NCBI GenBank assembly: GCA_016783995.1
Contig: JADHVN010000067.1
Span: forward strand, 1 to 7,615
DNA length: 7,615 bases
Source of the DNA: Actinomycetota bacterium
Lineage (GTDB): Bacteria; Actinomycetota; Humimicrobiia; Humimicrobiales; Humimicrobiaceae
Direction: 5' to 3'
In this document: positions 1 through 6,107 of the stretch, one piece after another
How the letters are laid out: every line of letters begins with the position of its first letter
Numbering within the stretch: position 1 is the first letter of the stretch
Program-made: the position numbers and the translations under genes
The notes under the pieces: model-generated
What the model was told of the DNA's origin: nothing
Seen by the model: the letters and a program-made list of their open reading frames with translations, nothing else
The model's database searches: none

Positions 1-502
1 CTTTACAGATAATCTCACCTTTTGGAGGTTTACTGTATGTTTTTGTCTCAACAGTAAATATGCCATGGGGAGTAAGAATGACGTGATCTATATTAAAGTT
101 TCCAGCTACTATATCATGAAATATAACAAAACCCTGTCCACGTAAATCATCGAATATCTCCGCAACTATTCTTTCACCATCTCTTCCCAATTTCAGAGAT
201 TTTATTCTTTTCACGATAATAATTATTCTATATATGCAATAAATAATACCTATTAAAGATATTATTGAAATTATTATTGTTATTGGGGTGACGTGAGGTG
301 GAAAAGTCTGGTTTAACCATTTAACAATTATTGACGGAAAAGCTAAATATAGTAATTCAAAAAATAAAAATAAAGATAATATTACCAGTATAAAAAATAT
401 CGTTAAACCATCAAATGCGAGATTTACGATTGATACATCTACTGATTGGCCTGCCACATGTAAAGGACGATCTTTTAAAGGAGATTTTTTATTGTTTTTC
501 AT
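1..502 (-). CDS. NERD-domain (nuclease-related) membrane protein, 3' end cut by window edge
   Basis: This is an open frame of 167 codons from an ATG at 502, continuing past base 1. The start is supported by GAGGT six bases upstream. Residues 29-51 and 71-98 are strongly hydrophobic and make two membrane helices. From about residue 105 the sequence fits the start of a NERD domain: GRDGE (E110), then NFNIDHVIL (D139) and VETKT (E152, K154). These are the acidic and lysine positions expected of its PD-(D/E)XK-like nuclease fold. The N-terminal LHVAGQSVD resembles the PGQSxD motif that I recall preceding the helices in membrane-anchored NERD proteins. The family is thought to act on nucleic acid, but substrates are poorly known. 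The gene lies downstream of the recombinase in the same direction, 163 bases away. Family assignment is fairly secure; function is inferred, and the C-terminus is not visible. Confidence 0.85.
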   Translation of the reverse strand, partial: MKNNKKSPLKDRPLHVAGQSVDVSIVNLAFDGLTIFFILVILSLFLFFELLYLAFPSIIVKWLNQTFPPHVTPITIIISIISLIGIIYCIYRIIIIVKRIKSLKLGRDGERIVAEIFDDLRGQGFVIFHDIVAGNFNIDHVILTPHGIFTVETKTYSKPPKGEIICK

Positions 503-665
503 TTTCTACCTCACTAACTATTGATATAGTATTTATTACTATTATACTGATAATAGCAAGTAATTCCTCGTGCGTGGGCTTCAGGATGGTTGCTCGAAAA
601 GCGTACGGGGTTTTGCATTTTAAGGAAACAGTGGATTTTCTTCCACTATTTTACTTCTGATTACA
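503..665. other. Intergenic gap with a small hairpin between NERD gene and recombinase gene
   Basis: This gap holds a 6-bp stem with a 6-base loop at 630-647 (AGTGGA / TCCACT). Bases about 565-615 are noticeably richer in G+C than the flanks. The hairpin lies 3' of the recombinase stop, but no T-run follows it on the minus strand, so I do not call a terminator. A recombinase attachment site could lie here, but I found no matching direct repeat inside the window. Confidence 0.3.
541..546 (-). promoter_or_regulatory. Possible -10 box for the NERD gene
   Basis: The minus strand reads TATAAT exactly, about 38 bases upstream of the NERD start codon. No good -35 box lies 16-18 bases further upstream (the site reads GAGGAA or similar). 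AT-rich DNA often gives chance matches, so this is only a candidate. Confidence 0.25.
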
Positions 666-1718
666 CTATAATACTGCCATTTTAAAATCATCTTTATTTA
701 CATGCAGATAGATGTCAGTGGTGTCAAGCCTTGAGTGTCCCAGAAGCTTGCTGATTGTTGGTAGATCTACCCCTTTCCTTCTTAGTCTCTCTGCATATGT
801 ATGCCTTAAACTATGAAGGGTAAGATTTTTTCTGTAGGTTTTTGACTCTTTAAAAATTCTAGATATTATATTTTGTAGTGAACATTTTGTTATTCTTTTT
901 CCATGTGCTCCCCTGATTAGAGCATTTATATATTTTCCATTTAATTTTCTATATAAATATAGGAGCTCTCTTAAATCTTTATTAAAATAGACTACCCTGT
1001 TTTTTCTTCCCTTTGAATTTTTTATATTAATAGAGCTCTCTTTAAGATTTATATCTTCCCAGTTTAAGTTTATAAACTCCTGTCTTCTAAGTCCGCAGTC
1101 AATCCCTAGATTAAAAATTATCTTGTCCCTTAAATTTTCATTCTTGTATTTTTCTTTTCTTACCGATAGGTAATTTTTAATATTTTTTATATCTAGGTCA
1201 GAAAGCTCTTCTTTAATTGATTCTACTTTTAGTGGAATCTTTATGAGAGATGCAAAATCGGCCTTTATATATTCCCTTTGGTTAAGAAATCTTAAAAATG
1301 ACCTAATACAGTTTATAAGTTTAGCATATGTATTATTTGAGATACTTCTGGATCTAACTAAAGAAAGATACCCGTCAACATCACTCACAGCCAAAGACTC
1401 AAATTTAATCCTATTTTGTTTTATATATGAGGTAAACTTGACTGATATATTTACGTAATCTTTAATGGTTGAGCTAGCTTTATTCTGTGACCGCAAGTGT
1501 GTACTGTATTCTCTAGTGGTATCTTTTTCTAATGGACTGTTTTTCTCACTGATTTGCAAGTTATTGTTACTTTTAGTTTTTGGACCACTTAAACTCCTAT
1601 AGGCACCGAGTAGTTCCTCTGAGGATAATCCTTTTATCATCTTAATTAAATCTTCTTCAATTATATTTCTTAAAGAAACATTACCCTCGGCTATTTTTGT
1701 ATTTAGATTATTTTGCAT
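666..1718 (-). CDS. Tyrosine recombinase / phage-type integrase, intact
   Basis: This 350-residue protein has the two-domain tyrosine recombinase layout. A SAM-like core-binding domain spans about residues 65-160, and the catalytic domain about 170-350. All expected catalytic residues are visible: R211 in CGLRRQE, K236 in NSKGRKN, H302 and R305 in HSLRH, H328 in LLGHSRLDTT, and the nucleophile Y337 in DIYLHV. The R-to-K spacing of 25 is close to that of XerD. It should cut and rejoin DNA at att-like sites through a phosphotyrosine intermediate. About 65 residues precede the core-binding domain, a longer lead than XerC or XerD have. The ATG at 1718 has AGGAG about 12 bases upstream, rather far away but with no better in-frame start. 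It lies about 480 bases from the oriT-like site, which suggests it integrates a mobile island. It lacks clear IntI features, so I do not call it an integron integrase. Confidence 0.93.
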   Translation of the reverse strand: MQNNLNTKIAEGNVSLRNIIEEDLIKMIKGLSSEELLGAYRSLSGPKTKSNNNLQISEKNSPLEKDTTREYSTHLRSQNKASSTIKDYVNISVKFTSYIKQNRIKFESLAVSDVDGYLSLVRSRSISNNTYAKLINCIRSFLRFLNQREYIKADFASLIKIPLKVESIKEELSDLDIKNIKNYLSVRKEKYKNENLRDKIIFNLGIDCGLRRQEFINLNWEDINLKESSINIKNSKGRKNRVVYFNKDLRELLYLYRKLNGKYINALIRGAHGKRITKCSLQNIISRIFKESKTYRKNLTLHSLRHTYAERLRRKGVDLPTISKLLGHSRLDTTDIYLHVNKDDFKMAVL

Positions 1719-1814
1719 ATTAATGCTTGTCTCCTAACATTAATTTACTTTTATATAACTTCAGTTAACCTCTACTACTTATATATTTCTTCTCCTTTTT
1801 CTTTAAGAAAATAA

Positions 1815-2090
1815 TTTGCTTCCGCATGGAGGAAGTAAGACGAAGGTTCTGGCCGGGAGTCAAGGTGGAGATTTTCCGGTCCTTGCCAGCAAGGATTGAG
1901 AAGGATAAATAGCTTTAGCGGTTTATGTTCGCAAAGGAAAATACTACCTTTACGACGGACAGGTTCTAAGTATAATAACTCCCCGGAAGCAAATCATTAA
2001 TAGGAGCCCGTGAGAGTTGAAGTAATTAGATCTAAACTCATATCCAGTCACAATTAGCCAGGAGAATAGTTTTTAGTAGAAAGGGAAAAA
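1815..2090. other. G+C-richer segment: decayed gene or structured RNA
   Basis: Bases 1821-1920 are about 51% G+C by my count, against roughly 30% around them. The segment contains a 5-bp stem (CTTCC / GGAAG, 1819-1835) and a near-perfect palindrome (TCCTTGC-CA-GCAAGGA, 1880-1895). On the plus strand one frame from ATG 1826 is open for 28 codons and contains RRRFWPGVKVEIFRSLPARI. Another frame, around 1909-2010, reads VYVRKGKYYLYDGQVL before a stop at the CCCGTGA. Both look protein-like, but they lie in different frames and are broken by stops. That would fit a frameshifted, decayed gene, possibly a transposase, though I cannot name a family. A folded RNA is the alternative. No intact product is claimed. 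Confidence 0.35.
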
Positions 2091-2196
2091 TTAAGTGATG
2101 TAAATTTAAATATCGGTTACAAAAAGAATCTTTCTCGTTTATTCTGGTTCAAATACTTTAAACTGGTGAGATAAATGGAGTATAAAAATATGTGTA

Positions 2197-2244
2197 GGCA
2201 AGATATGCAAACGTATTACAAACGCTGTTTGTAATACACTTTGC
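2197..2244 (-). other. Candidate origin of transfer (oriT), MOBP/RP4-like layout
   Basis: Bases 2213-2237 form a perfect 11-bp inverted repeat around GCT (GTATTACAAAC / GTTTGTAATAC). It is extended by GCAAA (2207-2211) and TTTGC (2240-2244) across small mismatches. Reading the minus strand, the repeat ends at 2207 and is followed by ATATCTTG then CC (2206-2197). RP4-type oriT sites have an inverted repeat ending 8 bp before a nick in YATCCTG|Y. Here ATCTTG|C puts the predicted nick between 2199 and 2198, exactly 8 bases from the repeat. With that polarity, the DNA strand carrying the recombinase side would enter a recipient first. No relaxase or MobC gene is in the window, so function is inferred. 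Confidence 0.5.
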
Positions 2245-2249
2245 TTTTA

Positions 2250-2269
2250 TTTGGGGTGTTCCCCCCAAA
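2250..2269. repeat. G/C-rich hairpin beside the oriT-like site
   Basis: TTTGGGG (2250-2256) and CCCCAAA (2263-2269) form a 7-bp stem with a 6-base loop. A further CCCC and a short T-run (TTTTT, 2274-2278) follow. It stands out in an AT-rich setting only 6 bases from the inverted repeat. It could be part of the transfer origin, or a weak plus-strand terminator, although no plus-strand gene ends here. Confidence 0.45.
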
Positions 2270-2396
2270 CCCCTTTTTGGAAAATCTGCGATTTAAGAGC
2301 CTTTAATATGTTAGCTAGGGGAAGAAACTATTAAACGATATTTTTAGTAGCAGGTCATCATTCATATTATTTACAGTACATAATAATTAATCTAAA

Positions 2397-3608
2397 TTAT
2401 TTAATGATAGAATTATAATAATCTGAAAATTTTTTCACGGTATTATTGAATAAATCATTATATTTTACGTAATTTGCATAATCATTGTTTCTCATATATT
2501 CAATTTCTGTAACTCTTATGTTATATATTTCTCTTGATATATTGACTAAATTATTTCTATCATTTTTAAGACTATTTGGGTAGGAAAAACTTATTATTTT
2601 CTCAGTAAGTTCATTTAATCTAATCAAAAAAGTTTCTTCCAATGCTAATGATTCGGGGTCATTAATTATCCATGAGTCACCATGATAAACATTCATATGA
2701 TTAATTGCTAAACTATATTCATCTATTAAATTATAAACCTTATCAAAAAATGCTACTTCTGTATTTGTAAAATTGTTATTATTAGCAATCGAATTTGAAC
2801 TAGTATTATTGTCTTTATTGTAATATTGATTATTTAAATTATCTATTGCTTCTATAACTAAATCTATATCTACAAAATTGCCTGTTGCTATTCCTATAAC
2901 TTCTCCATCAATATCCACTACGGGACTGCCACTTTCACCCTCTACTAAATTATCTATATCAAATTGTTTGAATATATTATTATCTTCATTTCCTAATATA
3001 TATTCGGGGTAACTATTGTTTAAATCAAAATCCAGCCCATTTGTTATTTTATCAGAGTATAATATTGCATAATCCCTATTACCCATAAAATCATTTTCGT
3101 AAGTTAATAATTTTGGATAAATCCACTCATTACTAAAATTTACCTTAACCTTAAAGTATGTATAAACTCCAGTATCAACACCATTATATTTATAATGCGC
3201 TGCGTGTCCTGCTGTAATAAGATAATATTTATCATTATAGTTTATACTAAATGCTGTAAAACCATCTGACTCATAATTATTATTTTCAGCATATCCATAA
3301 TAAACATTGGCAAGCAAATCATTTAAGTTATTAATCAGATTTTTATAACTTTCAGTCTCATTCTCTACATTACCTACATCTACTTTTAAACTTTTATTTT
3401 CAATACTAAGGTCAATCCTGTCCTGATTTGATTTTATATATTTATCATCAATCGTATCATAGGCTGACTGAAGCTCGTTATATTTCTCAATCGGCACATA
3501 ATCAGCCAAATTAGTGCATGAAGTTAAAAATAAAATTAAAAATATTCCTAAAGCAGTTCCACAAATTATTATTATTTTTTTTCTTTTAGACCACAGATCG
3601 GCATTCAT
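2397..3608 (-). CDS. Lipoprotein with trypsin-like serine protease domain
   Basis: This 403-residue exported lipoprotein has a basic N-terminus, a hydrophobic segment (11-30) and the lipobox LTSC, with C31 as the lipidated residue. A coiled-coil-prone stretch follows (about 38-100). A chymotrypsin-like protease domain spans about 103-255, with a visible triad: H135 in LITAGH, D179 in NRDYAIL, and S226 in GESGSPV. The GIATG strand after the serine also fits the family. An Asn/Ser-rich linker (about 265-282) leads to a helical C-terminal domain (285-403). That domain resembles the nearby 174-residue lipoprotein: Pro-x-x-Leu-Lys, then a Tyr/Asn-rich loop and a final long helix. The ATG at 3608 has AGAGGT 7 bases upstream. 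It is last in the cluster, 26 bases after the small membrane protein gene. It probably cleaves proteins at the cell surface; the substrate is unknown. Confidence 0.85.
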   Translation of the reverse strand: MNADLWSKRKKIIIICGTALGIFLILFLTSCTNLADYVPIEKYNELQSAYDTIDDKYIKSNQDRIDLSIENKSLKVDVGNVENETESYKNLINNLNDLLANVYYGYAENNNYESDGFTAFSINYNDKYYLITAGHAAHYKYNGVDTGVYTYFKVKVNFSNEWIYPKLLTYENDFMGNRDYAILYSDKITNGLDFDLNNSYPEYILGNEDNNIFKQFDIDNLVEGESGSPVVDIDGEVIGIATGNFVDIDLVIEAIDNLNNQYYNKDNNTSSNSIANNNNFTNTEVAFFDKVYNLIDEYSLAINHMNVYHGDSWIINDPESLALEETFLIRLNELTEKIISFSYPNSLKNDRNNLVNISREIYNIRVTEIEYMRNNDYANYVKYNDLFNNTVKKFSDYYNSIIK

Positions 3609-3645
3609 TTATTTACCTCTTTTAAATAACCTCTTTAAATATATT
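3608..3645 (-). repeat. Spacer repeat, copy 1 (leader of the protease lipoprotein gene)
   Basis: This stretch matches 5703-5740 at 33 of 38 aligned bases without gaps. Both copies lie between the end of a small membrane protein gene and the start of a lipoprotein gene, and both carry the AGAGG ribosome-binding site. It supports duplication of a two-gene cassette. Confidence 0.7.
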
Positions 3646-3904
3646 CTTCATCCTTCCTGCTACCAACCCCAACCAAAACCATTCCTATCCAACCTATAAC
3701 CCATATTAAAAATAAAATCCCTGGAAATTGCTTGCTTATAATCCATACAACTATTGGAAAAATCTCTGCAGCTGGAAATACAGCTATAGCAATTATTAGT
3801 CCTAACAAATCCCATAATGCATAATAAAAAATTAAACTCACAATATATAAATACGAACCACAACCAAAAAATAGAATATAACCTAATACTTTTAAAAACT
3901 TCAA
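3635..3904 (-). CDS. Small hydrophobic membrane protein (89 aa), TTG start
   Basis: The function is unknown. The protein is almost entirely hydrophobic, with likely membrane helices at about 4-28, 30-52 and 58-80, and a short charged tail (SRKDEEYI). The start is TTG at 3904, chosen because a strong AAGGAGG lies six bases upstream. It shares with the 104-residue protein at 5746-6060 the pattern F-P, five or six residues, P, fourteen or fifteen residues, L-I-W, then glycines at close spacing. I treat the two as paralogues. The gene sits 17 bases after the 174-residue lipoprotein gene and 26 bases before the protease lipoprotein gene, so it is almost certainly co-transcribed. It may act as a membrane partner of the adjacent lipoprotein, but that is inference from gene order only. 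Confidence 0.75.
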   Translation of the reverse strand: MKFLKVLGYILFFGCGSYLYIVSLIFYYALWDLLGLIIAIAVFPAAEIFPIVVWIISKQFPGILFLIWVIGWIGMVLVGVGSRKDEEYI

Positions 3905-3921
3905 TTATTTCCTCCTTCAGA

Positions 3922-4446
3922 TCATTTTATTAAATAACTCAGACTATATTTCTCATAAATTTCCAAAGCTAAATTATATGATTTAATACTTAATTCATTT
4001 ACTTTATCTTGATAATCTATTAATTCTTCAATTGTTGGATTACCTGTATTCAAATAGCTAATTGTAAATTTCCCAAAATCTTCGCTGACCTGCAATTCTT
4101 GCAATTTAATTTTATAGAATTCCTTAAGAGGTTCAGGGATATTTAAAGTAGTTAATTTATATCTGAAGTCTTTTATATTAGCTATTCTCCTTTGTGAGTT
4201 TTTTATCCTATCATTATTATTATCCAAACCTTCAAAATCCCAATATAACTTTTGGTTTTCTGTATCATATGCTTGAGTTATGTAGTGATAATTTTCATAA
4301 AAAATTGTAAGTTCTTCCTCAATTGTCTTACCACTACTGCTTTTTGCTTCTGTTGTTTCCGGGGTTATTTGCTTTATACAACTAGTAGTTAAAAATCCTA
4401 TTAAAAGCGTTAACACTATTGCTATGATTATTAATGTTTTTTTCAT
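3922..4446 (-). CDS. Small helical lipoprotein (174 aa)
   Basis: It has a short basic start, a hydrophobic stretch (4-19) and the lipobox TTSC with C23, followed by a Thr/Glu/Ser-rich linker (27-40). The mature part (41-174) appears all-helical. It includes NIPEPLKEFYKIKLQEL (102-118) and a late segment with IEELIDYQDKVNEL. These resemble the C-terminal domain of the protease lipoprotein two genes downstream, which has YPNSLKNDRNNLV and a KYNDLFNNTVKK helix. It may be a stand-alone version of that domain. The ATG at 4446 has only a weak AGGG about 8-9 bases upstream, unlike its neighbours. The integrase remnant lies just upstream, so this gene may have lost its original leader. Lipoprotein status is secure from the signal; the function is unknown. 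Confidence 0.75.
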   Translation of the reverse strand: MKKTLIIIAIVLTLLIGFLTTSCIKQITPETTEAKSSSGKTIEEELTIFYENYHYITQAYDTENQKLYWDFEGLDNNNDRIKNSQRRIANIKDFRYKLTTLNIPEPLKEFYKIKLQELQVSEDFGKFTISYLNTGNPTIEELIDYQDKVNELSIKSYNLALEIYEKYSLSYLIK

Positions 4447-4487
4447 ATTTTTACCCTATTTGGAAAATCTTAACAATAAAAAGCAAT

Positions 4488-4763
4488 TTATAAAAATCCT
4501 TTAAAGGATTTCATCCCCTTTTCAACATCAATATTTGCCAGGGTGATATAGATTGTGGTAGTACTAATATCAGCGTGCCCTAAAATCTTTTTTAGGTTCA
4601 TTGCGTTTCCGTTTTGCCTTATAAAATTGGTTGCAAAAGTATGTCTTAATGTATGCGGTGTAACGTTCTTATTAATCCCCGCCCTCTCTGCGTACCTCTT
4701 AACCATAAACTGGATATTTCGTAATGATAACTTGCTTCCGATAATAGAAGCAAACCGGGCATT
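4488..4763 (-). pseudogene. Tyrosine recombinase remnant (C-terminal catalytic end only)
   Basis: The minus frame reads from NARFASIIGSKLSLRNIQF, about residue 1 of the fragment, through an XerC/D-like ending: KRYAERAGI, HTLRHTFAT, ILGHADISTT and TIYITLA. A natural stop lies at 4488. The H-x-x-R, H and Y residues are present. The core-binding domain, the first catalytic arginine and the lysine are absent. The only ATG (4706) lies inside the conserved fold and has no ribosome-binding site, so I read this as a fragment and not a small gene. Its upstream end is at the stop codon of the TPR gene (4768-4770), with an in-frame stop just beyond. It differs clearly from the intact recombinase at 666-1718, so it records a separate integration or deletion event. 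Confidence 0.85.
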
Positions 4764-4767
4764 CTTT

Positions 4768-5220
4768 TTATTCTTCTTCTTTTATCTTTTTTAGAATAAA
4801 TTCTTTTCTTCTCTTCAGATATAAATCAAAATCCCCCCAATGTAAGGGGGTTCTCATATATCTAGTTTTAGGTTTGTTTCCTTTTTCCAACTGCTTGGAT
4901 TCGTTTGACATATCAATCGCTATGTTGCATATCCTTAAAGCGTTTTTCCACTCCTTTGTTTTTACATAATTTATTATTAATCTTTTGTATGAGTATGTTC
5001 CACAATGAAATAATCTGACTGCTTCTTCACAATGATAGTTGCATTTTTCTAACTCTTTTAATTTTTCATAATTCATTGCATAACCTATATGAAATTGAGC
5101 TGTATCTTCTCTTTTGGTTGCAAATTCAAAATAAGAATCTAATAATTTTAAAGCTTCATTATATTGCTTCCCATAATGTAGATTAGCTACTTTAATAATA
5201 ATATCTTCCAATAAACCCAT
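4768..5220 (-). CDS. TPR-repeat protein (150 aa)
   Basis: No signal peptide or membrane helix is visible, so it should be cytoplasmic. The sequence has helix pairs typical of tetratricopeptide repeats: about 8-32 (GKQYNEALKLLDSYF), 38-71 (AQFHIGYAMNYEKL, then CEEAVRLF) and 77-104 (INYVKTKEWKNALRICNIAI). A basic, charged tail (136-150) ends the protein. I chose the ATG at 5220 because AGGAGG lies 8 bases upstream. A longer frame would need TTG at 5271 and has no comparable site. TPR proteins usually act as protein-binding scaffolds; the partner is unknown. The stop lies at the edge of the integrase remnant, so the original C-terminus may have been changed by recombination, although the protein looks complete. 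Confidence 0.7.
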   Translation of the reverse strand: MGLLEDIIIKVANLHYGKQYNEALKLLDSYFEFATKREDTAQFHIGYAMNYEKLKELEKCNYHCEEAVRLFHCGTYSYKRLIINYVKTKEWKNALRICNIAIDMSNESKQLEKGNKPKTRYMRTPLHWGDFDLYLKRRKEFILKKIKEEE

Positions 5221-5294
5221 AATATTAACCTCCTCAACTATTTTTAGATCTCTCCACTGTTTTATCAGCAAGCTTAAAGAGTTACTTCTTTTTG

Positions 5295-5702
5295 TTATTC
5301 AGTCATTAATACCATATAAGCAGCAGCAATTTCCTCGAGTTTCATTTGCTCTAATCCGTCTGGGATAGAATCATCAAAGTCTTTCAGAATACCCAATAAT
5401 GATTTATTAATCCCATGTTCTTTTAATAATCTCTGTGCAGTAACCGTAATGTCTGAAATATCAATTCTGCTATTAATTGTCTTTTTTTCTAAACTATCGA
5501 GGAGTATTTTGTAATTATTAATTATCGGGTCTTCTTTATCTATAAATCCATTATCTATAGTAGCCATTTTGTATTCAACTGAATCAGGCAAATTATTTGT
5601 TGCTTTAGTTGCAGTTGTTGTAGATGATCCACTTGAAAAACAACAACCGGTCAGTGCAAATAAAACCAGTATTACTGCAAAAATTGTTGATTTAATTTTC
5701 AT
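5295..5702 (-). CDS. Small lipoprotein (135 aa)
   Basis: It has a signal peptide with hydrophobic core 6-18 and lipobox LTGC, with C20 lipidated and a second cysteine at 21. A Ser/Thr-rich linker (23-36) follows. The mature domain (about 56-135) looks helical, with segments IINNYKILLDSLEKK, DISDITVTAQRLLKEHG, SLLGILKDF and LEEIAAAYMVLM. I do not recognise the family. The ATG at 5702 has AGAGG about 8 bases upstream. The gene lies 43 bases after the 104-residue membrane protein gene, in the same arrangement as the 89-residue protein followed by the protease lipoprotein. Function is unknown; a surface-exposed, membrane-anchored role is inferred from the lipobox. Confidence 0.78.
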   Translation of the reverse strand: MKIKSTIFAVILVLFALTGCCFSSGSSTTTATKATNNLPDSVEYKMATIDNGFIDKEDPIINNYKILLDSLEKKTINSRIDISDITVTAQRLLKEHGINKSLLGILKDFDDSIPDGLEQMKLEEIAAAYMVLMTE

Positions 5703-5740
5703 TTTATTTGCCTCTTTTAAATATCCTATCTAAATATTTT
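5703..5740 (-). repeat. Spacer repeat, copy 2 (leader of the 135-aa lipoprotein gene)
   Basis: This is the partner of 3608-3645: 33 of 38 bases match, including the TTTAAAAGAGG ribosome-binding block. It occupies the same position between a small membrane protein gene and a lipoprotein gene. Confidence 0.7.
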
Positions 5741-5745
5741 AAAAT

Positions 5746-6060
5746 TTAATCAATTGGTTTCAATCTGCCGTAAAACGTTGAGATAGCATAACTTCCCAAA
5801 CCACCAAGCCAAATTAGTATCCAATACCAATGAAAAGCGCCCGTAAATACTGCTATTAGTGGAGCAACTACTATTGTGTATGGAAAAATAATTATTTTTA
5901 ACACCATCCAGCCATATTCTTTAAGTACAAAAGAATAGAATGCATTTACAAAAACTGCATATATTGCATATAGAATAAATACTATCCTGAAAGTTATTCC
6001 CACTCTTCTTCTACGGTAAAAACTACGCAATAGTTTTTCTTCTTCTGAATCGTTTTCCAT
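5746..6060 (-). CDS. Small membrane protein (104 aa), paralogue of the 89-aa protein
   Basis: An acidic then very basic N-terminus (EEEK, RRRR at about 6-19) precedes three likely membrane helices at about 23-44, 50-71 and 75-96, with a short basic tail. The arginine cluster suggests the N-terminus stays in the cytoplasm. It shares the FP / P / LIW / glycine pattern of the 89-residue protein. The ATG at 6060 has AAAGGAG about 7 bases upstream; another ATG three bases further upstream is out of frame. It sits 47 bases after the 158-residue lipoprotein gene and 43 before the 135-residue lipoprotein gene. Function is unknown; it is probably the membrane half of the repeated cassette. Confidence 0.78.
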   Translation of the reverse strand: MENDSEEEKLLRSFYRRRRVGITFRIVFILYAIYAVFVNAFYSFVLKEYGWMVLKIIIFPYTIVVAPLIAVFTGAFHWYWILIWLGGLGSYAISTFYGRLKPID

Positions 6061-6107
6061 AACATACTCCTTTCTATTAATTATCGGTAGTATTGTTACC
6101 CTTTTTT

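Larger units (their letters stand above)
1719..2396. other. 678-base non-coding interval between recombinase gene and envelope gene cluster
   Basis: No convincing gene was found on either strand. From left to right it holds the recombinase 5' leader, a G+C-richer segment (about 1815-2090), an AT-rich stretch, the oriT-like inverted repeat and ATCTTGC motif (2197-2244), a G/C-rich hairpin (2250-2269), and an AT-rich run-out behind the protease gene. I saw no clear Rho-independent terminator 3' of the protease gene at 2397. Confidence 0.6.

Noticed and set aside
630..647. Rho-independent terminator for the recombinase gene
   Set aside because: The stem is only 6 bp and is not followed by a T-run on the minus strand.
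415..660. Plus-strand open frame of 81 codons
   Set aside because: It overlaps the start of the NERD gene on the opposite strand, has no ribosome-binding site, and its translation is low-complexity and unlike any family.
1243..1458. Plus-strand open frame of 71 codons
   Set aside because: It lies wholly inside the recombinase gene on the other strand and is a shadow of it.
1815..2090. Group II intron or TnpB guide-RNA remnant
   Set aside because: I could not find a domain V-like hairpin, the GTGYG intron start, or any reverse transcriptase or TnpB C-terminal motif, so naming one would be guesswork.
2140..2170. Possible tRNA 3' half (TTCAAAT in a GGTTCAAATAC context)
   Set aside because: The bases flanking TTCAAAT do not form a T-arm stem, and no acceptor or anticodon arm can be drawn upstream.
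3660..3863. 67-codon minus frame inside the 89-aa membrane protein gene
   Set aside because: It is a shifted frame of the real gene. The TTG-start frame has the strong AAGGAGG and a paralogue in the window.
5221..5271. Longer TPR protein starting at TTG 5271
   Set aside because: The ATG at 5220 has a near-perfect ribosome-binding site and begins where TPR-like sequence begins. The 17 extra residues look like translated leader.
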